Notes under the pieces: generated by a model
Databases searched by the model: none
Told to the model about the DNA's origin: nothing
Seen by the model: only the letters and a program-made list of their open reading frames with translations
Position numbers and translations under genes: made by a program
NCBI GenBank assembly: GCA_035610365.1
Contig: CM069435.1
Span: 80,757,389-80,821,388 of the forward strand
Direction of reading: 5' to 3'
DNA from: Aquatica leii
Lineage: Eukaryota > Arthropoda > Insecta > Coleoptera > Lampyridae
DNA length: 64,000 nucleotides
Part shown: in pieces, positions 22,981 through 33,632 of the stretch
Layout: every line of letters begins with the position of its first letter
Position numbering within the stretch: position 1 is the first letter of the stretch

Positions 22981-23066
22981 TTATAGTTACACAGAGAACC
23001 ATTAAGAAGGATGGATGATTGATATGTATAGTTAAGAAATAAAAAGAAGAAAACCTAGATACGGGA

Positions 23067-23250
23067 ATGAACAAAGATGGTGGCGAGTCAACGATAACAG
23101 ACAACAGAAGAAATGCAAAAATCATACGGTGGAGCCCATGGGCAGACAAAAAAACAAAACAAATACCAAACGAACGCTGGTATGATGACATACGAAATGG
23201 TCACAGAGCTATAAGATTAACTAAAGACAAAAAAAACATGGTTATGTTTA
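23067..23250 (+). pseudogene. LINE reverse transcriptase C-terminal tail fragment
   Basis: The plus-strand frame reads ITDNRRNAKIIRWSPWADKK and then RWYDDIRNGH. This matches the C-terminal tail of many insect LINE ORF2 proteins ('...R.t.R..eW.P.....GRP..RW.DDi......W...A.DR'). Only this tail is present, without RT or endonuclease. It lies just after copy B of the 160-bp repeat, as a 5'-truncated LINE insertion might. The frame stays open to 23,405 but the added sequence shows no motif. Confidence 0.55.
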
Positions 23251-23405
23251 TTGCTTATTGTGCCCTTCTGCGAAAGGGATTAGAGTCAAAGTACCTGCGG
23301 ATAGTTACCGAGGATAAGGAAGTGATTACAGTGCAGTTGCTGTTCTGCAATCACGTTTTATGCAGCTCATTTTACAACAGTTTTGTAAAAATACATTTAT
23401 ATTGA

Positions 23406-26170
23406 TTATTAAACAGCAAAAAATATATACAGTCCACTTATTTCGAATAAAACACTGAGCGCAAACAAGTTACAAAAAAAATTAAGAAAAAAAAGAATAT
23501 TTATCGGATTGTAGTGCTATATCACAAAAATAGAATTTACTTGACTTGAGAATTTAAAAACAAAATATTTGGAGTTTGGTTAATAATTAGTATAAAACTA
23601 ATAATCCGTGATGTGACAGGAATTTGAAATTAAGCAAAGTATAAACTAAGCCGACGTTTAAATAGCATTAGTGTAAACAGGCCCTTAAAAAGGTTGAAAC
23701 AAAACCATAAAAATCCAAAACTAAACCAGTTAAAAATAAGATATCGATAGTTAAAATCAAATTAATCAATAAAGACTTTAAGTAATTTGTTACTGATGTA
23801 TTATCTACAGTAGCTTCCTTTCACATCAATCAATGCTTGAAACGTAAAATGAAGAATAATTGTTTATTGGAAAACCGTTCAGAAGCAATAAATAATAAAC
23901 AGTTAAGCACTGCTAGTTTGTACACCTACAGTTGAATTTCTACTATAATTGATGATGACAAGCTACAATATCATTATATGAATGCCGCTACTGTATGTGC
24001 GTTGCTGCATTGCAAATACTCCTTCTGTTCACAAATTGAATTAGGCAAATCTCTGATGCACGTTGATTGCCATTGTTTCGTTTTCATTTGCGTATTGTTC
24101 TATGTTCAGTTTATTTGATGCAAATCCGAGATTCTCGGAGCTTTGTTTATATTATTTATGTAAATGAAGCGAACAGCAAGTTAAAATAGTAACCGTACCG
24201 AAATTTATTTACAACTCCAATTAATCATTTTTTCTCACAACAACAATTTTCCATTTGTGCAGTTTCAGTAGAAAAAATTAATGAACGGACGCTTAAATTA
24301 ATAACGCACTTCTTAATGGATTATTTCTACATTTTTTATGCGAAACGGGAGCTTGACACTTTGCTGATAACGTAAATCAATACGGCTTGAAGCAATAAAA
24401 TTCGTTAGAAATTAATCGTGCCATTTTTTAAGTGTTAAAGAAAAAGTGCAAACCAACAATAAAAAATACACTCGTAAATTACGAATATCGCCACAATGCG
24501 ATATTGTAAATCATGTTAATGCGATTAATATTAATGTGACGCTTATGTTAATATTTTTTTAGGTGTCGTATAGAAAACGAAGCCGTAAGCGTAGGATGTG
24601 CTTTTTCTGTCAATTACTAATGTGCTTATTTAAGGTTATTTATCGTTTGTCCAGTTGCGCCAATTTTAAGTGCAATAATAATCTGAATTCGCAAATTTTT
24701 AAATCTTAATTTCAATATTGTTTTGATATGTCCTACAATACTATTATTAATACTTAATGTCTTTCTAATAAACTTTAGGCATCATTGTACAACATTGTAA
24801 AAATTTCGATTATTAAATATTAAACATGCGTTCGAATATAAATAATATAATTAGATATTTATAAGTTATAATTAGGAATGGGTTGTAAAAAATAACAGAC
24901 CATGTTCAATTACAGTAAAAGATCATTTAAAAAAACACACTCGAATAAAATTTATTGTGTTAAGCAAAATATAACTACAAGCAAAAATATTTAAGAATTC
25001 TTTTACGCGTGTACAAGAAAAAATATATTTTAAAAACAACTATTTTTGGTCTTTTGATTAATTGCAGTCATAAAAATACACCTTAGGGTATAGTTATAGC
25101 TTTTAGTTAAAAAAATTGTTTTAAAAATGAAGTTAAATTTCAAACTTTATCATTTCTATTCTGTTCGGAAATTGCTGAACGTTGCAAGTTGCCCAAGCAA
25201 CACATTGGTATAAAAAACATTCAAATGCCCGGCTGATAAACGTTTACTTCACGTTTAAAAACAACAATACAACCGTCTAATAGTTCATTCTGGTCGCATT
25301 TGCGGAATTGCGTTGACATTCGCACCAAATTTCTTTTATGTTGTGGTTTTAGCCCACAGTTTTGTTCAAAACTATTTTGAATTACGCGGGTTTAAAATCA
25401 ACTTACAACGTTCTCTTCTTTTATAGCTATTTACAGTGTTATCTTTAATACATAGTTATATAACTAATACTATGAGATTTTCTGCCATTTTGTAAATTGC
25501 TCATTAAGCTATTTATACAAATGGCACCTGTTTTGGTATAGTAGAGACTAAAAAGCTTACGACTTATGTAAACTCTGCCTACATTGTATACCAGTTACAT
25601 AGTGTACAACTGTCAAATCACAGTCAAAAAATCTTTTGTAACTTATATGAACCTTTTTTACAGCTTGTAACTTTTGTTATAAAACCTCCAAAATCACTTT
25701 TATGAAAAATTTAAACAAGCGAAATAAAAATCCACGCAACAAATTATGTTACCAACATTTTGAGTAAAGTGATTAAAAAATTTTGGTTTCATAAATTTTA
25801 TAAAGAACGTTCTAAACATGAAATGATAAAAAAATGCACCAAAAAAACTGTACTGAAAACTTTCAATACACAAAATGACCTTGTATTACACATCATTTTT
25901 AGAGATCTTTTCCATCAGCAAATTATTTAAAAAAAAATTGCAGCAATAAAAATTGATCTGCTATTAAAAACTGTTAGTTTATATAAGAATGTCCCAAACA
26001 AACTTTTCTAAAACACAACTAAATGTTTTTATAATTTTCACTTTAAGAACAGACTACATCCTCGTCGGTCTAAACACATTATGATAAGTTTAAGTCTTTG
26101 ATGTACCCACACAAAATGAAAATAAAAAAAAAACTGCTATTTAAACCTTGTTTCTAATACGTAACAACTG
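23406..26170. other. Long AT-rich non-coding stretch
   Basis: About 2.8 kb with no open frame longer than about 60 codons and no recognised motif. Short palindromes are present (for example around GATATTCGTAATTT near 24,477-24,490 and a CGATAT pair near 24,500), but nothing supports an RNA gene or TE. Confidence 0.55.
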
Positions 26171-26171
26171 A

Positions 26172-26665
26172 ATTCGAGAAAGGTGTTTGAATCCTTCAAA
26201 TGTAGGAGATGGCGAAAGAAAACACAACTTACAGTGTTTTTTGCAGGCGACGTTTCGTGAACCTGTGTGTCCACTTCATCGAGCCTTTATGTTTAATAAA
26301 TGAAAAAAAACAAAATTAACAAAACGTAAATACAACTCAGGTGAACAAACAAATTTTTTAAACGAATAACTAGTTGTAAAAAACTAAAACAAAACAAAAC
26401 AAATTGTTTACAGAAACTAACAACATTCACAAAAACCAAGTCAAATGTATAAAATAGACAAGTTACTTACAAAAAACTAAACAAGTAGTGATGGTCCGCC
26501 AACACAGTCGTAAAAGCTTAACATTGAAAACAAAACAGGAAAAAACATAAAATATATATATAATATAGTATAGAACGAGCTCACTAACATCACACAAGAT
26601 CAAGGAACAATAATTATAAGGTAAAAATGTTGGCCATGCAAGATAAGTGAAAAAATTTTTCGAGG
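26172..26665 (-). repeat. Penelope 3' terminal region, minus-strand copy
   Basis: Near-identical inverted copy of 29,788-30,297. It begins right after the endonuclease stop codon (the shared frame starting MTSKNFF is a translation of non-coding sequence). It ends at 26,172 and includes a mutated hammerhead-ribozyme sequence. Confidence 0.85.
26247..26286 (-). ncRNA. Degenerate hammerhead ribozyme motif
   Basis: On the minus strand this aligns with the ribozyme at 30,184-30,220. Stem II (GTGGAC paired with GTTCAC, one G-U pair) and the GAAAC-GTC part are kept. The conserved CTGATGA box reads CTCGATGA, which should abolish or strongly reduce self-cleavage. Confidence 0.6.
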
Positions 26666-27275
26666 TCATGACATTTTTGTGATTAAATTATTGTAAACAG
26701 TACTGAGGTTATTAGTGTCTGTGTTAAAATTCACATTGTTGTTATGTTTGGTGATGAAAATCATCTCAGCAATTAGTCTTTTATTAAATTTAGGTTCCAC
26801 ATCTAAGATCGTAGGATTACTAAAGTCAAAATTATGGCCCGTATTGATATGATGTAAAGCCAAAGCCGATTCTGCTTTTTTGTTTTTACAATCATATTGA
26901 TGATTTTTAATGCGATTGATGGTTTTTTGTTTAGTTTGACCTATATAACATTTGTTGCATCCTGTGCATTCAATTTTGTATATGACATTGTGTTTGTCGT
27001 TAAATTTTGTTTTATCTTTTATTCTGGTGTAAATGGTGTTGTATATCGTATTGTTATTATAGGTCGCTATTTTTAAGTTGGTGTTTTTTAAAGTTGGAAT
27101 GAGTCTTTCAGTTAATCCAGGAACGTTTATGATTTTAGTGTATTCGTAATTAGATGTAGTGTTAGTTTGGGTCGATGGTGATGGTATGATATTTGTGTTG
27201 TTTGTATGAAATAAAATTTTGTTAATTCGGTTATTAGGGTAATTATTATTTTTTAGAATGTTTTTTAAAAGTTCA
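26666..27275 (-). pseudogene. Penelope C-terminal part: linker and GIY-YIG endonuclease
   Basis: This minus-strand frame is open over about 200 codons and ends at 26,666. It starts at the copy junction, so it has no native start; its first few residues (SINPCEL) come from the junction. The nuclease core reads KHNVIYKIECTGCNKCYIG, with the catalytic 'Y...YIG' pair and the CxxC insertion typical of Penelope enzymes, followed by QTKQKTINRIKNH. Downstream HHINTGHNF and EMIFITKHNN match the family. GIY-YIG nicks target DNA to prime reverse transcription. Unlike the plus-strand copy it keeps the whole QYDCKNKKAES segment. The domain itself looks intact, but without an RT or a start it is a 5'-truncated fragment. 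Confidence 0.85.
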
Positions 27276-28690
27276 CAAGGATTTATTGACACTTAAATCT
27301 GATAAAGGCAACGCTACGGTTATTATACAAAGAGACGAATATGAAGGAAAAATTTACAAGTTACTCAACGATCACAACACATACAGAAAAACGAACTTAT
27401 ATCCGACAACTAAATTTCAAAACAAAAATAATAACATAGCTGAAAATTTACTTTACAAAGGACGTATTGATCTAATTACTTACAGAAAAATAGTCACATA
27501 TACCAGTACACCACCTAAATTTTATGGATTAATTAAAACACATAAAGACGACAACCCTATTAGACCTATTGTTTCGTGCATAGGTGCAGCGAATTACCAC
27601 CTTAAAAGTCTAAAAGTCATACGTTACTTGAATACTTAGAGTTTACTGACATTATTAAATTCCTTTTTGACTCCAGCTATTTCTCGTTTAAAGACAATAT
27701 TTATATACAAAAATTTGGCACTGCAATGGGCAATCCAGCATCTCCCGCTTTAGCTAACTTAGTCATGCATGACTTATTGGAGTTTGTACTTGATAAACTC
27801 ACTTTCCAACCCACATTTTTGTTTTGTTATGTCGACGATGTCATCGCTTGTATACCGCAGAACGAGATTCTAAACACTTTAAACATCTTTAACAGTTTTG
27901 ATCCACATCTAAGTTTTACATACGAGGTCGAGAGTCATGGGTCCTTACCGTTCTTAGATATTAGGTTAATTAAACATAACAACTATTTGTTAACAGATTG
28001 GTACACTAAACCTATAGCATCTAACCGTACCATAAACTATCTATCAAAACATGCACACCATCAAAAACTTAACATTATCAAATCTATGAAAAACAAAATC
28101 ATTAGTTTAAGTAGTCCACAATTTCATTTCAAAAACCTTAACATCTTAAAAAACATTCTAAAAAATAATAATTACCCTAATAACCTAATATTATTTCATA
28201 CAAACAACACAAATATCATACCATCACCATCGACCCAAACTAACACTACATCTAATTACGAATACACTAAAATCATAAACGTTCCTGGATTAACTAAAAG
28301 ACTCATTTCAATTTTAAAAAGACATCAACTTAAAAATAGCGACCTATAATAACAATACGATATACAACACCATTCACACCAGAATAAAAGATAAAACAAA
28401 ATTTAACGACAAACACAATGTCATATACAAAATTGAATGCACAGGATGCAACAAATGTTATATAGGTCAAACTAAACAAAAAACCATCAATCGCATTAAA
28501 AATCAGAATCGGCTTTGGCTTTACATCACATCAATACGGGCCATAATTTTGCCTTTAGTAATCCTACGATCTTAGATGTGGAACCTAAATTTAATAAAAG
28601 ACTAATTGCTGAGATGATTTTCATCACCAAACATAACAACAATGTGAATTTTAACACAGACACTAATAACCTCAGTACTGTTTACAATAA
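27273..28690 (+). pseudogene. Penelope reverse transcriptase plus GIY-YIG, deleted and frameshifted
   Basis: From the junction the plus strand reads LKSDKGNATVIIQRDEY (the family's N-terminal RT motif), FYGLIKTHKDDNPIRPIVS, then breaks at about 27,630. It resumes with LEYLEFTDIIKFLFD and FGTAMGNPASPALANL, so the stretch between, which should hold the first catalytic aspartate, is missing. The catalytic FCYVDDVIA motif is intact at about 27,825-27,850, followed by GSLPFLDIRL and WYTKPIASNRTINYLS. A frameshift near 28,340 leads into the nuclease (NVIYKIECTGC, KCYIGQTKQK). A small deletion at 28,505 removes the segment kept in the minus-strand copy. Coding ends at the solo-LTR insertion. Confidence 0.85.
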
Positions 28691-28693
28691 TTT

Positions 28694-29783
28694 TGTAACG
28701 TCCCGTTTGAATTCATTACAATTAAAATTCAATTTTACAATCGCAATATTGCACTTAAATTTATTAAGTTTGGCAACGTCGCGTTGTTTCAATCTACCTG
28801 AGTTGTAGCACGTTGTAGCTAAAACTTCATCTTTGTTCACTTCCGTTTGAACGATCTCGCGTAGTTCACGTGTGTGATGCGCGGAAGACAAATTTTCTTG
28901 ATTATGGCGTAAAAACGCATGTATTTTAATTTTGATTCATTCCATCTAATTATTGGTGAGTTTACCTTTATTTTGATATAATTTTTCTATTGAATTCAAC
29001 ATTTTTAGTGATTTCAAAGAATTGCGCAATACGTTAGACAAAGGAATGTATTTTGAGACCGTTACATTGAAGGTGTGACGTAAGTACATGATGTCATTTA
29101 AAAAACTATTCTAATTAATTGTATTTAGGGTCTTTTTTTCTTTTCTTTTGGATCTTTTTATTTTCTGGTATTTCGTTTATTGGATTTTTATTCTGGATCC
29201 TTTCTTTTGGTTTTGTCGTTTAATTACTGGATGAGTTATTGAAGTTTATTATTCATTGGTTTATTCCTGTTGAAGAATTTTATCATGTTAACCAAGATGT
29301 GCTAAAAATAGAAGATATCCGATAACGTTATATTAAACATGGTGAGTCAACTAAAATTAAGATACTGCAGTTTATCTTCAAATAACTAAATTGTGTTGTT
29401 TAAAACCTTTCGGGAAACCTACTCGATAACAAATTTACCGTTTACTATTTTTTGCATTTAATATTAATTACTTATTAGGTGTAAGATTTTACGCTTTTTA
29501 TTCATCACGTTATGTGGTTGGCGTCCAAATATTTTATTTTAAATACTGTTTTATTCTAAATATGTTTAATTCAATTATTGTTCATTGTTCTTTAATGTAA
29601 ATAGTTAGTTAAGTATAGTTAATAAATTTAAGGAGTTCACGTCTTTGTAGTTATTATCATTCAACCCATCACCTTGAGAGTCTGTGCTTACGATTGCTTG
29701 CCGTGGTAAAATTATTTTGCATTTATTAAATGTATTTTTACTTTTATTATACGTTCTTTATTCCGTATGTATTTTTTATTACA
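28694..29783 (+). mobile_element. Solo LTR inserted in the Penelope copy
   Basis: 1,090 bp that are absent from the inverted Penelope copy at 26.7 kb, which serves as the empty site. The insert starts TGTAACG and ends TTATTACA, the TG...CA inverted ends of LTRs. The flanks are ATTT (left) and ATAT (right), while the empty site has a single ATTT, so a 4-bp target duplication with one change fits. No internal retroviral-type genes are present, as expected after LTR-LTR recombination. AATAAA near 29,622 could be its polyadenylation signal. The plus/minus orientation of the LTR is not determined. Confidence 0.75.
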
Positions 29784-30297
29784 ATATAATCACAAAAATG
29801 TCATGACCTCGAAAAATTTTTTCACTTATCTTGCATGGCCAACATTTTTACTTTATAATTATTGTTACTTGATCTTGTGTGATGTTAGTGAGCTCGTTCT
29901 ATACTATATTATATATATATTTTATGTTTTTTCCTGTTTTGTTTTCAATGTTAAACTTTTACGACTGTGTTGGCGGACCACCACTACTTGTTTAGTTTTT
30001 TGTAAGTAACTTGTCTATTTTATACATTTGACTTGGTTTTTGTAAATGTTGTTAGTTTCTGTAAACGATTTGTTTTGTTTTAGTTTTTTAGGACTAGTTA
30101 TTCGTTTAAAAAGTTTGTTTGTTCACCTGAGTTGTATTTACGTTTTGTTAATTTTGTTTTTTTTCATTTATTAAACATAGAGGCCTGATGAAGTGAACAC
30201 ACAGGTTCACGAAACGTCGGCTGCAAAAAACACTGTAGGTTGTGTTTTCTTTCGTCATCTCCTACATTTGAAGGATTCAAATACCTTTCTCGAATAC
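29784..30297 (+). repeat. Penelope 3' terminal region, plus-strand copy
   Basis: Inverted copy of 26,172-26,665 with few differences. It follows the solo LTR (ATAT duplication, then AATCAC as in the empty site) and carries the better preserved hammerhead ribozyme near its end. Confidence 0.85.
30184..30220 (+). ncRNA. Hammerhead ribozyme of the Penelope element
   Basis: The conserved core is complete: CTGATGA at 30,185-30,191, stem II GTGAAC/GTTCAC (30,193-30,198 with 30,205-30,210), then GAAAC and GTC at 30,211-30,218. Minimal hammerhead ribozymes of this design are known from Penelope-like elements, where they are thought to process the RNA. The very short stem III is typical of that group. 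Sequence and pairing are seen directly; activity is inferred. Confidence 0.8.
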
Positions 30298-30350
30298 ATC
30301 AATTAGGAGGTTAAATAATTTCATCGTAACAAATGAACTTCTACAATTGT

Positions 30351-30786
30351 CTATTTTTCAATTCTCGGTAAAGGGTAGCTGTCCTTTTTGCTCACGTCGT
30401 TAAGCTGTCTGTAGTCTACGCAAAACCTTGTTGATCCATATTTCTTCTTTACGAATACCACTAGGGACGCCCATGGGCTATTTGAAGGTTCAATCACGCC
30501 TTTTCTTTCCATATACGTATTTATTTGTTCGGTTTCTTCTCTTTTCGCCAAAGGAATTCAGCGTGGATGTTGTCATATCGGCCGAGCGTCTCCGGTATTA
30601 ATTTTATGTTTCACCACAATAGTTCTTCCTTTGGAACCACTCTCCAGCGCTAACACATCTTGATTGTTGGATCAGTATTTTAACTTCAGCCAGCTGGTCT
30701 TGGCCGAGCTTTTGACATTTGGAGGTAAAAATGTCCAATAGATGTTGTGGGCACTTCTTCGGCGACATATTTTCGTTAGACTTCAC
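30351..30786 (-). pseudogene. Gypsy reverse transcriptase N-terminal part
   Basis: 30,786-30,604 reads PQHLLDIFTSKCQKLGQDQL and SAGEWFQRKN, the segment just before RT. After a frameshift, 30,551-30,351 reads [35 protein letters not shown] and [20 protein letters not shown]. These are RT motifs 1 and 2 in canonical spacing. The catalytic YVDD region is absent. The enzyme would make cDNA from element RNA. Confidence 0.8.
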
Positions 30787-30895
30787 GCATCACACAATTT
30801 GAGATACTGGCGTGCATTGATCTACCACGGTCTTCCTACTGGCATCGTGTTTTTTACTCTTACTAAAGTTCTGCCAACGAGTAGTCCATTTTCAA

Positions 30896-31345
30896 CTAAG
30901 TGACCTTCATTGGTTCAATCGCGCAAATGTAGCGCTCTTGAAGATTTCTATCCAAGCGTGCCATCACCACACTTTCAGTCCTCGCAGGCAGAGTCACGTC
31001 TTCACTCAATATAACTCGCATGGCAGCCTTCTCTGACGAATAAAAAGGAATTTCTTCATTGTCGACCTTCAGGACATCGTGCTTCATATACAAATAGAAC
31101 CCATACTTCTTTATAGCTTCCATTCCCAGAATAACTTCTTCCGTGATGTCGGCTACCACTACTCGATGGTCGAGTACTTCATTTACCAAACCAATGTTTA
31201 CTTTGACTTGTTCGTGTGTAGGTATTTCTTCGTCCGTCGCCGTTCGAAGTCGTACTGTTACTGGTGATGTCTTCTCGTTTTCTAATAACATGTCAGGACG
31301 AATGATAGTCTTCGTCGCTCCCGCATCAACCAGTAACTGAACACT
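30896..31345 (-). pseudogene. Gypsy retropepsin-type protease with altered active site
   Basis: A good open frame runs from M at 31,291 to 30,896; the protease starts further upstream at about 31,345 with QLLVDAGATKTII. The active-site triad is D-A-G where these aspartic proteases require D-T-G or D-S-G. Downstream are VVVADITEEVILGMEAIKKYG (first 19 residues shown by position 31,165-31,100: 'hrvvVaDi.e.vilG.d'), which is the flap/second-half signature. The protease would cut the Gag-Pol polyprotein as a dimer. The altered triad implies loss of activity, although the frame is long and otherwise well kept. Confidence 0.75.
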
Positions 31346-31504
31346 TTGTCCATTAATCTTGCCATCGAGTTAATACTATGCAATTGCTCCATAGGCGATG
31401 CCATTTGAATGGTAATCTCCGGGGTTTGGCTCGTTGAGGTCGACTTTTGCCCCATTCGGTCGACCTATTTTAGTTTTCCGGGCGTTTTTTTGTCTTTTTT
31501 TGAA

Positions 31505-31565
31505 CTTAGTACAGCGTCGTCGTACGTGGTCCACTTCCCAGCAGTTTCAGCACGTCACTTGTCTT
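31505..31565 (-). pseudogene. Gag zinc-knuckle remnant
   Basis: The minus strand reads C-x2-C-x4-H-x4-C (with a stop codon between the first two cysteines), followed by basic TKFKKRQK. This is the CCHC nucleocapsid finger that binds element RNA. It sits directly upstream of the protease, as expected. Confidence 0.6.
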
Positions 31566-31600
31566 CCTCGAGCTACTTATTCCCGAAATAACTAGAAGTT

Positions 31601-32655
31601 ATATTTAATACAAGTAAATATTAAGCCACATAGTGCTTACAAATCACAAACCGAACCATCTCAAAACCAGAAAACATTTTTTTATGTAACTTCCGCTAAA
31701 ACTAAAGATTTAACGCTTTAGAATATTTTCAAATTTTCATATAGCAAAACTTAATTTCAAAATTCAGTTTGATTTTGTTAAAAACGTTGAAAATTTATGA
31801 TTGGAAAAAATAATAGAAATTGGTAATTATTCCTTTAGATTAGTTATTATTTACAGAAAAGTAATACTGTTGCAATTTTTTTTTCTTTTGGTGGAAGTTA
31901 TTTTATGGGATAAATGTTTCTCTGTGATAATGAATATCTATTTACGTGACTTCTAAAAACTCTAATTTACCCTTGCTGATTAATTACTTTCATAAAAATC
32001 CTGTAAATGTTGCCTAAACGAGAAGATTTTTCTTTATTCAGTTTACATGTTACAGTCAATTAAGTAGGCACAATATAAGAAGACTGTGGATTGTTTTATT
32101 GTGAAGAATAAATACCGTTTGTTTGTAAAACTTAAATCATCGGTGTCATCGATAATTTCAATAACTGTCAAAAATAATCAATAATAATCAAGACATAATA
32201 TTATTTCAACTAACAAACAATAAGCTATTTATTGATTGACGATTAAGTTATTTATTCGCGAGTTCAGTGATTGAAAAGCTTTGAAATTAATCAGAATTTA
32301 CTGCTAGCTATCAAATCTTTCGATTATACAAACATCTTTAGGCATTTGTTTGTGCTAATTTTAATTATTATTATTAAACAACAAAAGTAAAAGAAGTAAT
32401 GTAACCAACATCTAAAGTGTTACATCAACATTAAGTAAAAGCAAGAAAAAAAGATAATCTTATATTTGCGTACCATAATTTTAAGAGTGTCAAGTTTGTT
32501 TTATACAATTACGGAGTTTATTTGATTTTGTTATTATGTATTTTATTGTTTTTATTATGCATACAAGGCCGTGCATTATTTTTTTTCCTTTAAAACGGTA
32601 ATTTAGTTTTGTTTATTGTTTTTGAAGTGAAACTTCTTTATCGGCGTTGGAAAAA
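31601..32655. other. AT-rich non-coding stretch
   Basis: No motif, open frame or clear repeat. Leads into the tandem repeats at 32.66 kb. Confidence 0.5.
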
Positions 32656-32662
32656 AATTTAC

Positions 32663-32738
32663 CGTCACATTTTTCGCTTACGCGTCACATGGTTACGCGT
32701 CACATTTTTTATTTTTGGTTACGCGTCACATTTTTTCT
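32663..32738. repeat. Short tandem repeat with ACGCGTCACAT units
   Basis: Three units of TTACGCGTCACAT, preceded by a partial unit (CCGTCACATTTTT), separated by T-rich spacers. ACGCGT is strikingly GC-rich for this region. Confidence 0.75.
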
Positions 32739-32917
32739 GAATCGCAATAGCGACGTGATAAATAATATATCAATAATAAAGTGATCAACAAAATCAAAGG
32801 CTTCATTTTAATTCTAATTCCAGTGGATTTTTAACAAAAGTAAGTAATTATATCTATTTTTCTAATACTTGGGTGGAATTAATTGACATAGAGTATAAAT
32901 TCTGAAATATGTTATTA

Positions 32918-33545
32918 ATTTAAATTTAAAATATTTAAGGTTAACCTCAGTTTCTGATTGAACGATGACATTTTAAATTTAATATATTTAAGGTTAACAT
33001 CAGTTTCTGATTGAACGATGACATTTTAAATTTAATATATTTAAGGTTAACCTCAGTTTCTGTTTGTACGATGACAATGATAGTAATAATTCTATTTCAA
33101 TTAATGAAATGCTGTAATAATCTTAGTAGCAAAAAGTTAAAGTGAAATAATTGTATTATTTGTATTCATGTCTATTATAATAAAATCCTTTTGTTTAAAA
33201 TTTATCTAATTTTAAATTTAAAATATTTAAGGTTAACCTCAGTTTCTGATTGAACGATGACATTTAAAATTTAATATATTTAAGGTTAACATCAGATTCT
33301 GATTGAACGATGACATTTTAAATTTAATATATTTAAGGTTAACCGCAGTTTCTGTTTGAACGATGACAATGATAGTAATAATTCTATTTCAATTAATGAA
33401 ATGCTGTAATAATCTTAGTAGCAAAAAGTTAAAGTGAAATAATTGTATTATTTGTATTCATGTCTATTATAATAAAATCCTTTTGTTTAAAATTTATCTA
33501 ATTTTAAATTTAAAATATTTAAGGTTAACCTCAGTTTCTTATTGT
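32918..33545. repeat. Tandem array: 53-bp units nested in a 292-bp repeat
   Basis: The motif TTTAAGGTTAACCTCAG recurs with exact 53-bp spacing three times (AAGG ending at 32,940, 32,993 and 33,046), then about 185 bp of other sequence, then three more at 53-bp spacing (33,232, 33,285, 33,338). It recurs again at 33,524. The block-to-block period is exactly 292 bp (32,940 to 33,232 to 33,524). This is a higher-order repeat of two full units and a partial third, with few differences between units, so the duplication looks recent compared with nearby TEs. Confidence 0.9.
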
Positions 33546-33632
33546 AACTATCGGTCAATGTATATGATTTCATTAAAATAGTATTTATTAATTAATAAGA
33601 CTGCTAATTTAATGAACATCAATTAATTGATA

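Larger units (their letters stand above)
26172..30297. mobile_element. Penelope-like element, two head-to-head partial copies
   Basis: Two copies face away from a junction at about 27,272. The minus-strand copy (27,272 down to 26,172) carries the linker, GIY-YIG endonuclease and 3' region. The plus-strand copy (27,273-30,297) carries most of the RT, a second linker plus GIY-YIG and the same 3' region, interrupted by a solo LTR. Both outer ends finish at the same sequence (TTCGAGAAAGG on the left and its complement on the right). Penelope elements combine an RT related to telomerase with a GIY-YIG nuclease and often occur as joined partial copies. The RT is internally deleted, so the unit is inactive. 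Confidence 0.9.
30340..31600 (-). mobile_element. Gypsy retrotransposon relic (zinc knuckle, protease, RT start)
   Basis: On the minus strand, in order: zinc knuckle (about 31,550-31,515), protease (31,345-31,020), linker (30,960-30,600) and the beginning of RT (30,551-30,351). The RT stops abruptly where the Penelope end lies, so a Penelope insertion or a joint deletion probably removed the rest. No LTR was found on the remaining side. The matching remainder of this Gypsy was not found on the far side of Penelope (below 26,172). Confidence 0.75.

Noticed and set aside
26463-26669. Two matching 68-codon frames (also 29,767-30,009) starting MTSKNFF
   Set aside because: They are identical because they lie in the inverted Penelope 3' regions; composition is that of translated non-coding sequence and they follow the nuclease stop.
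28682-28891. 69-codon minus-strand frame inside the solo LTR
   Set aside because: Lies across the LTR start; no domain, and the LTR structure explains the sequence.
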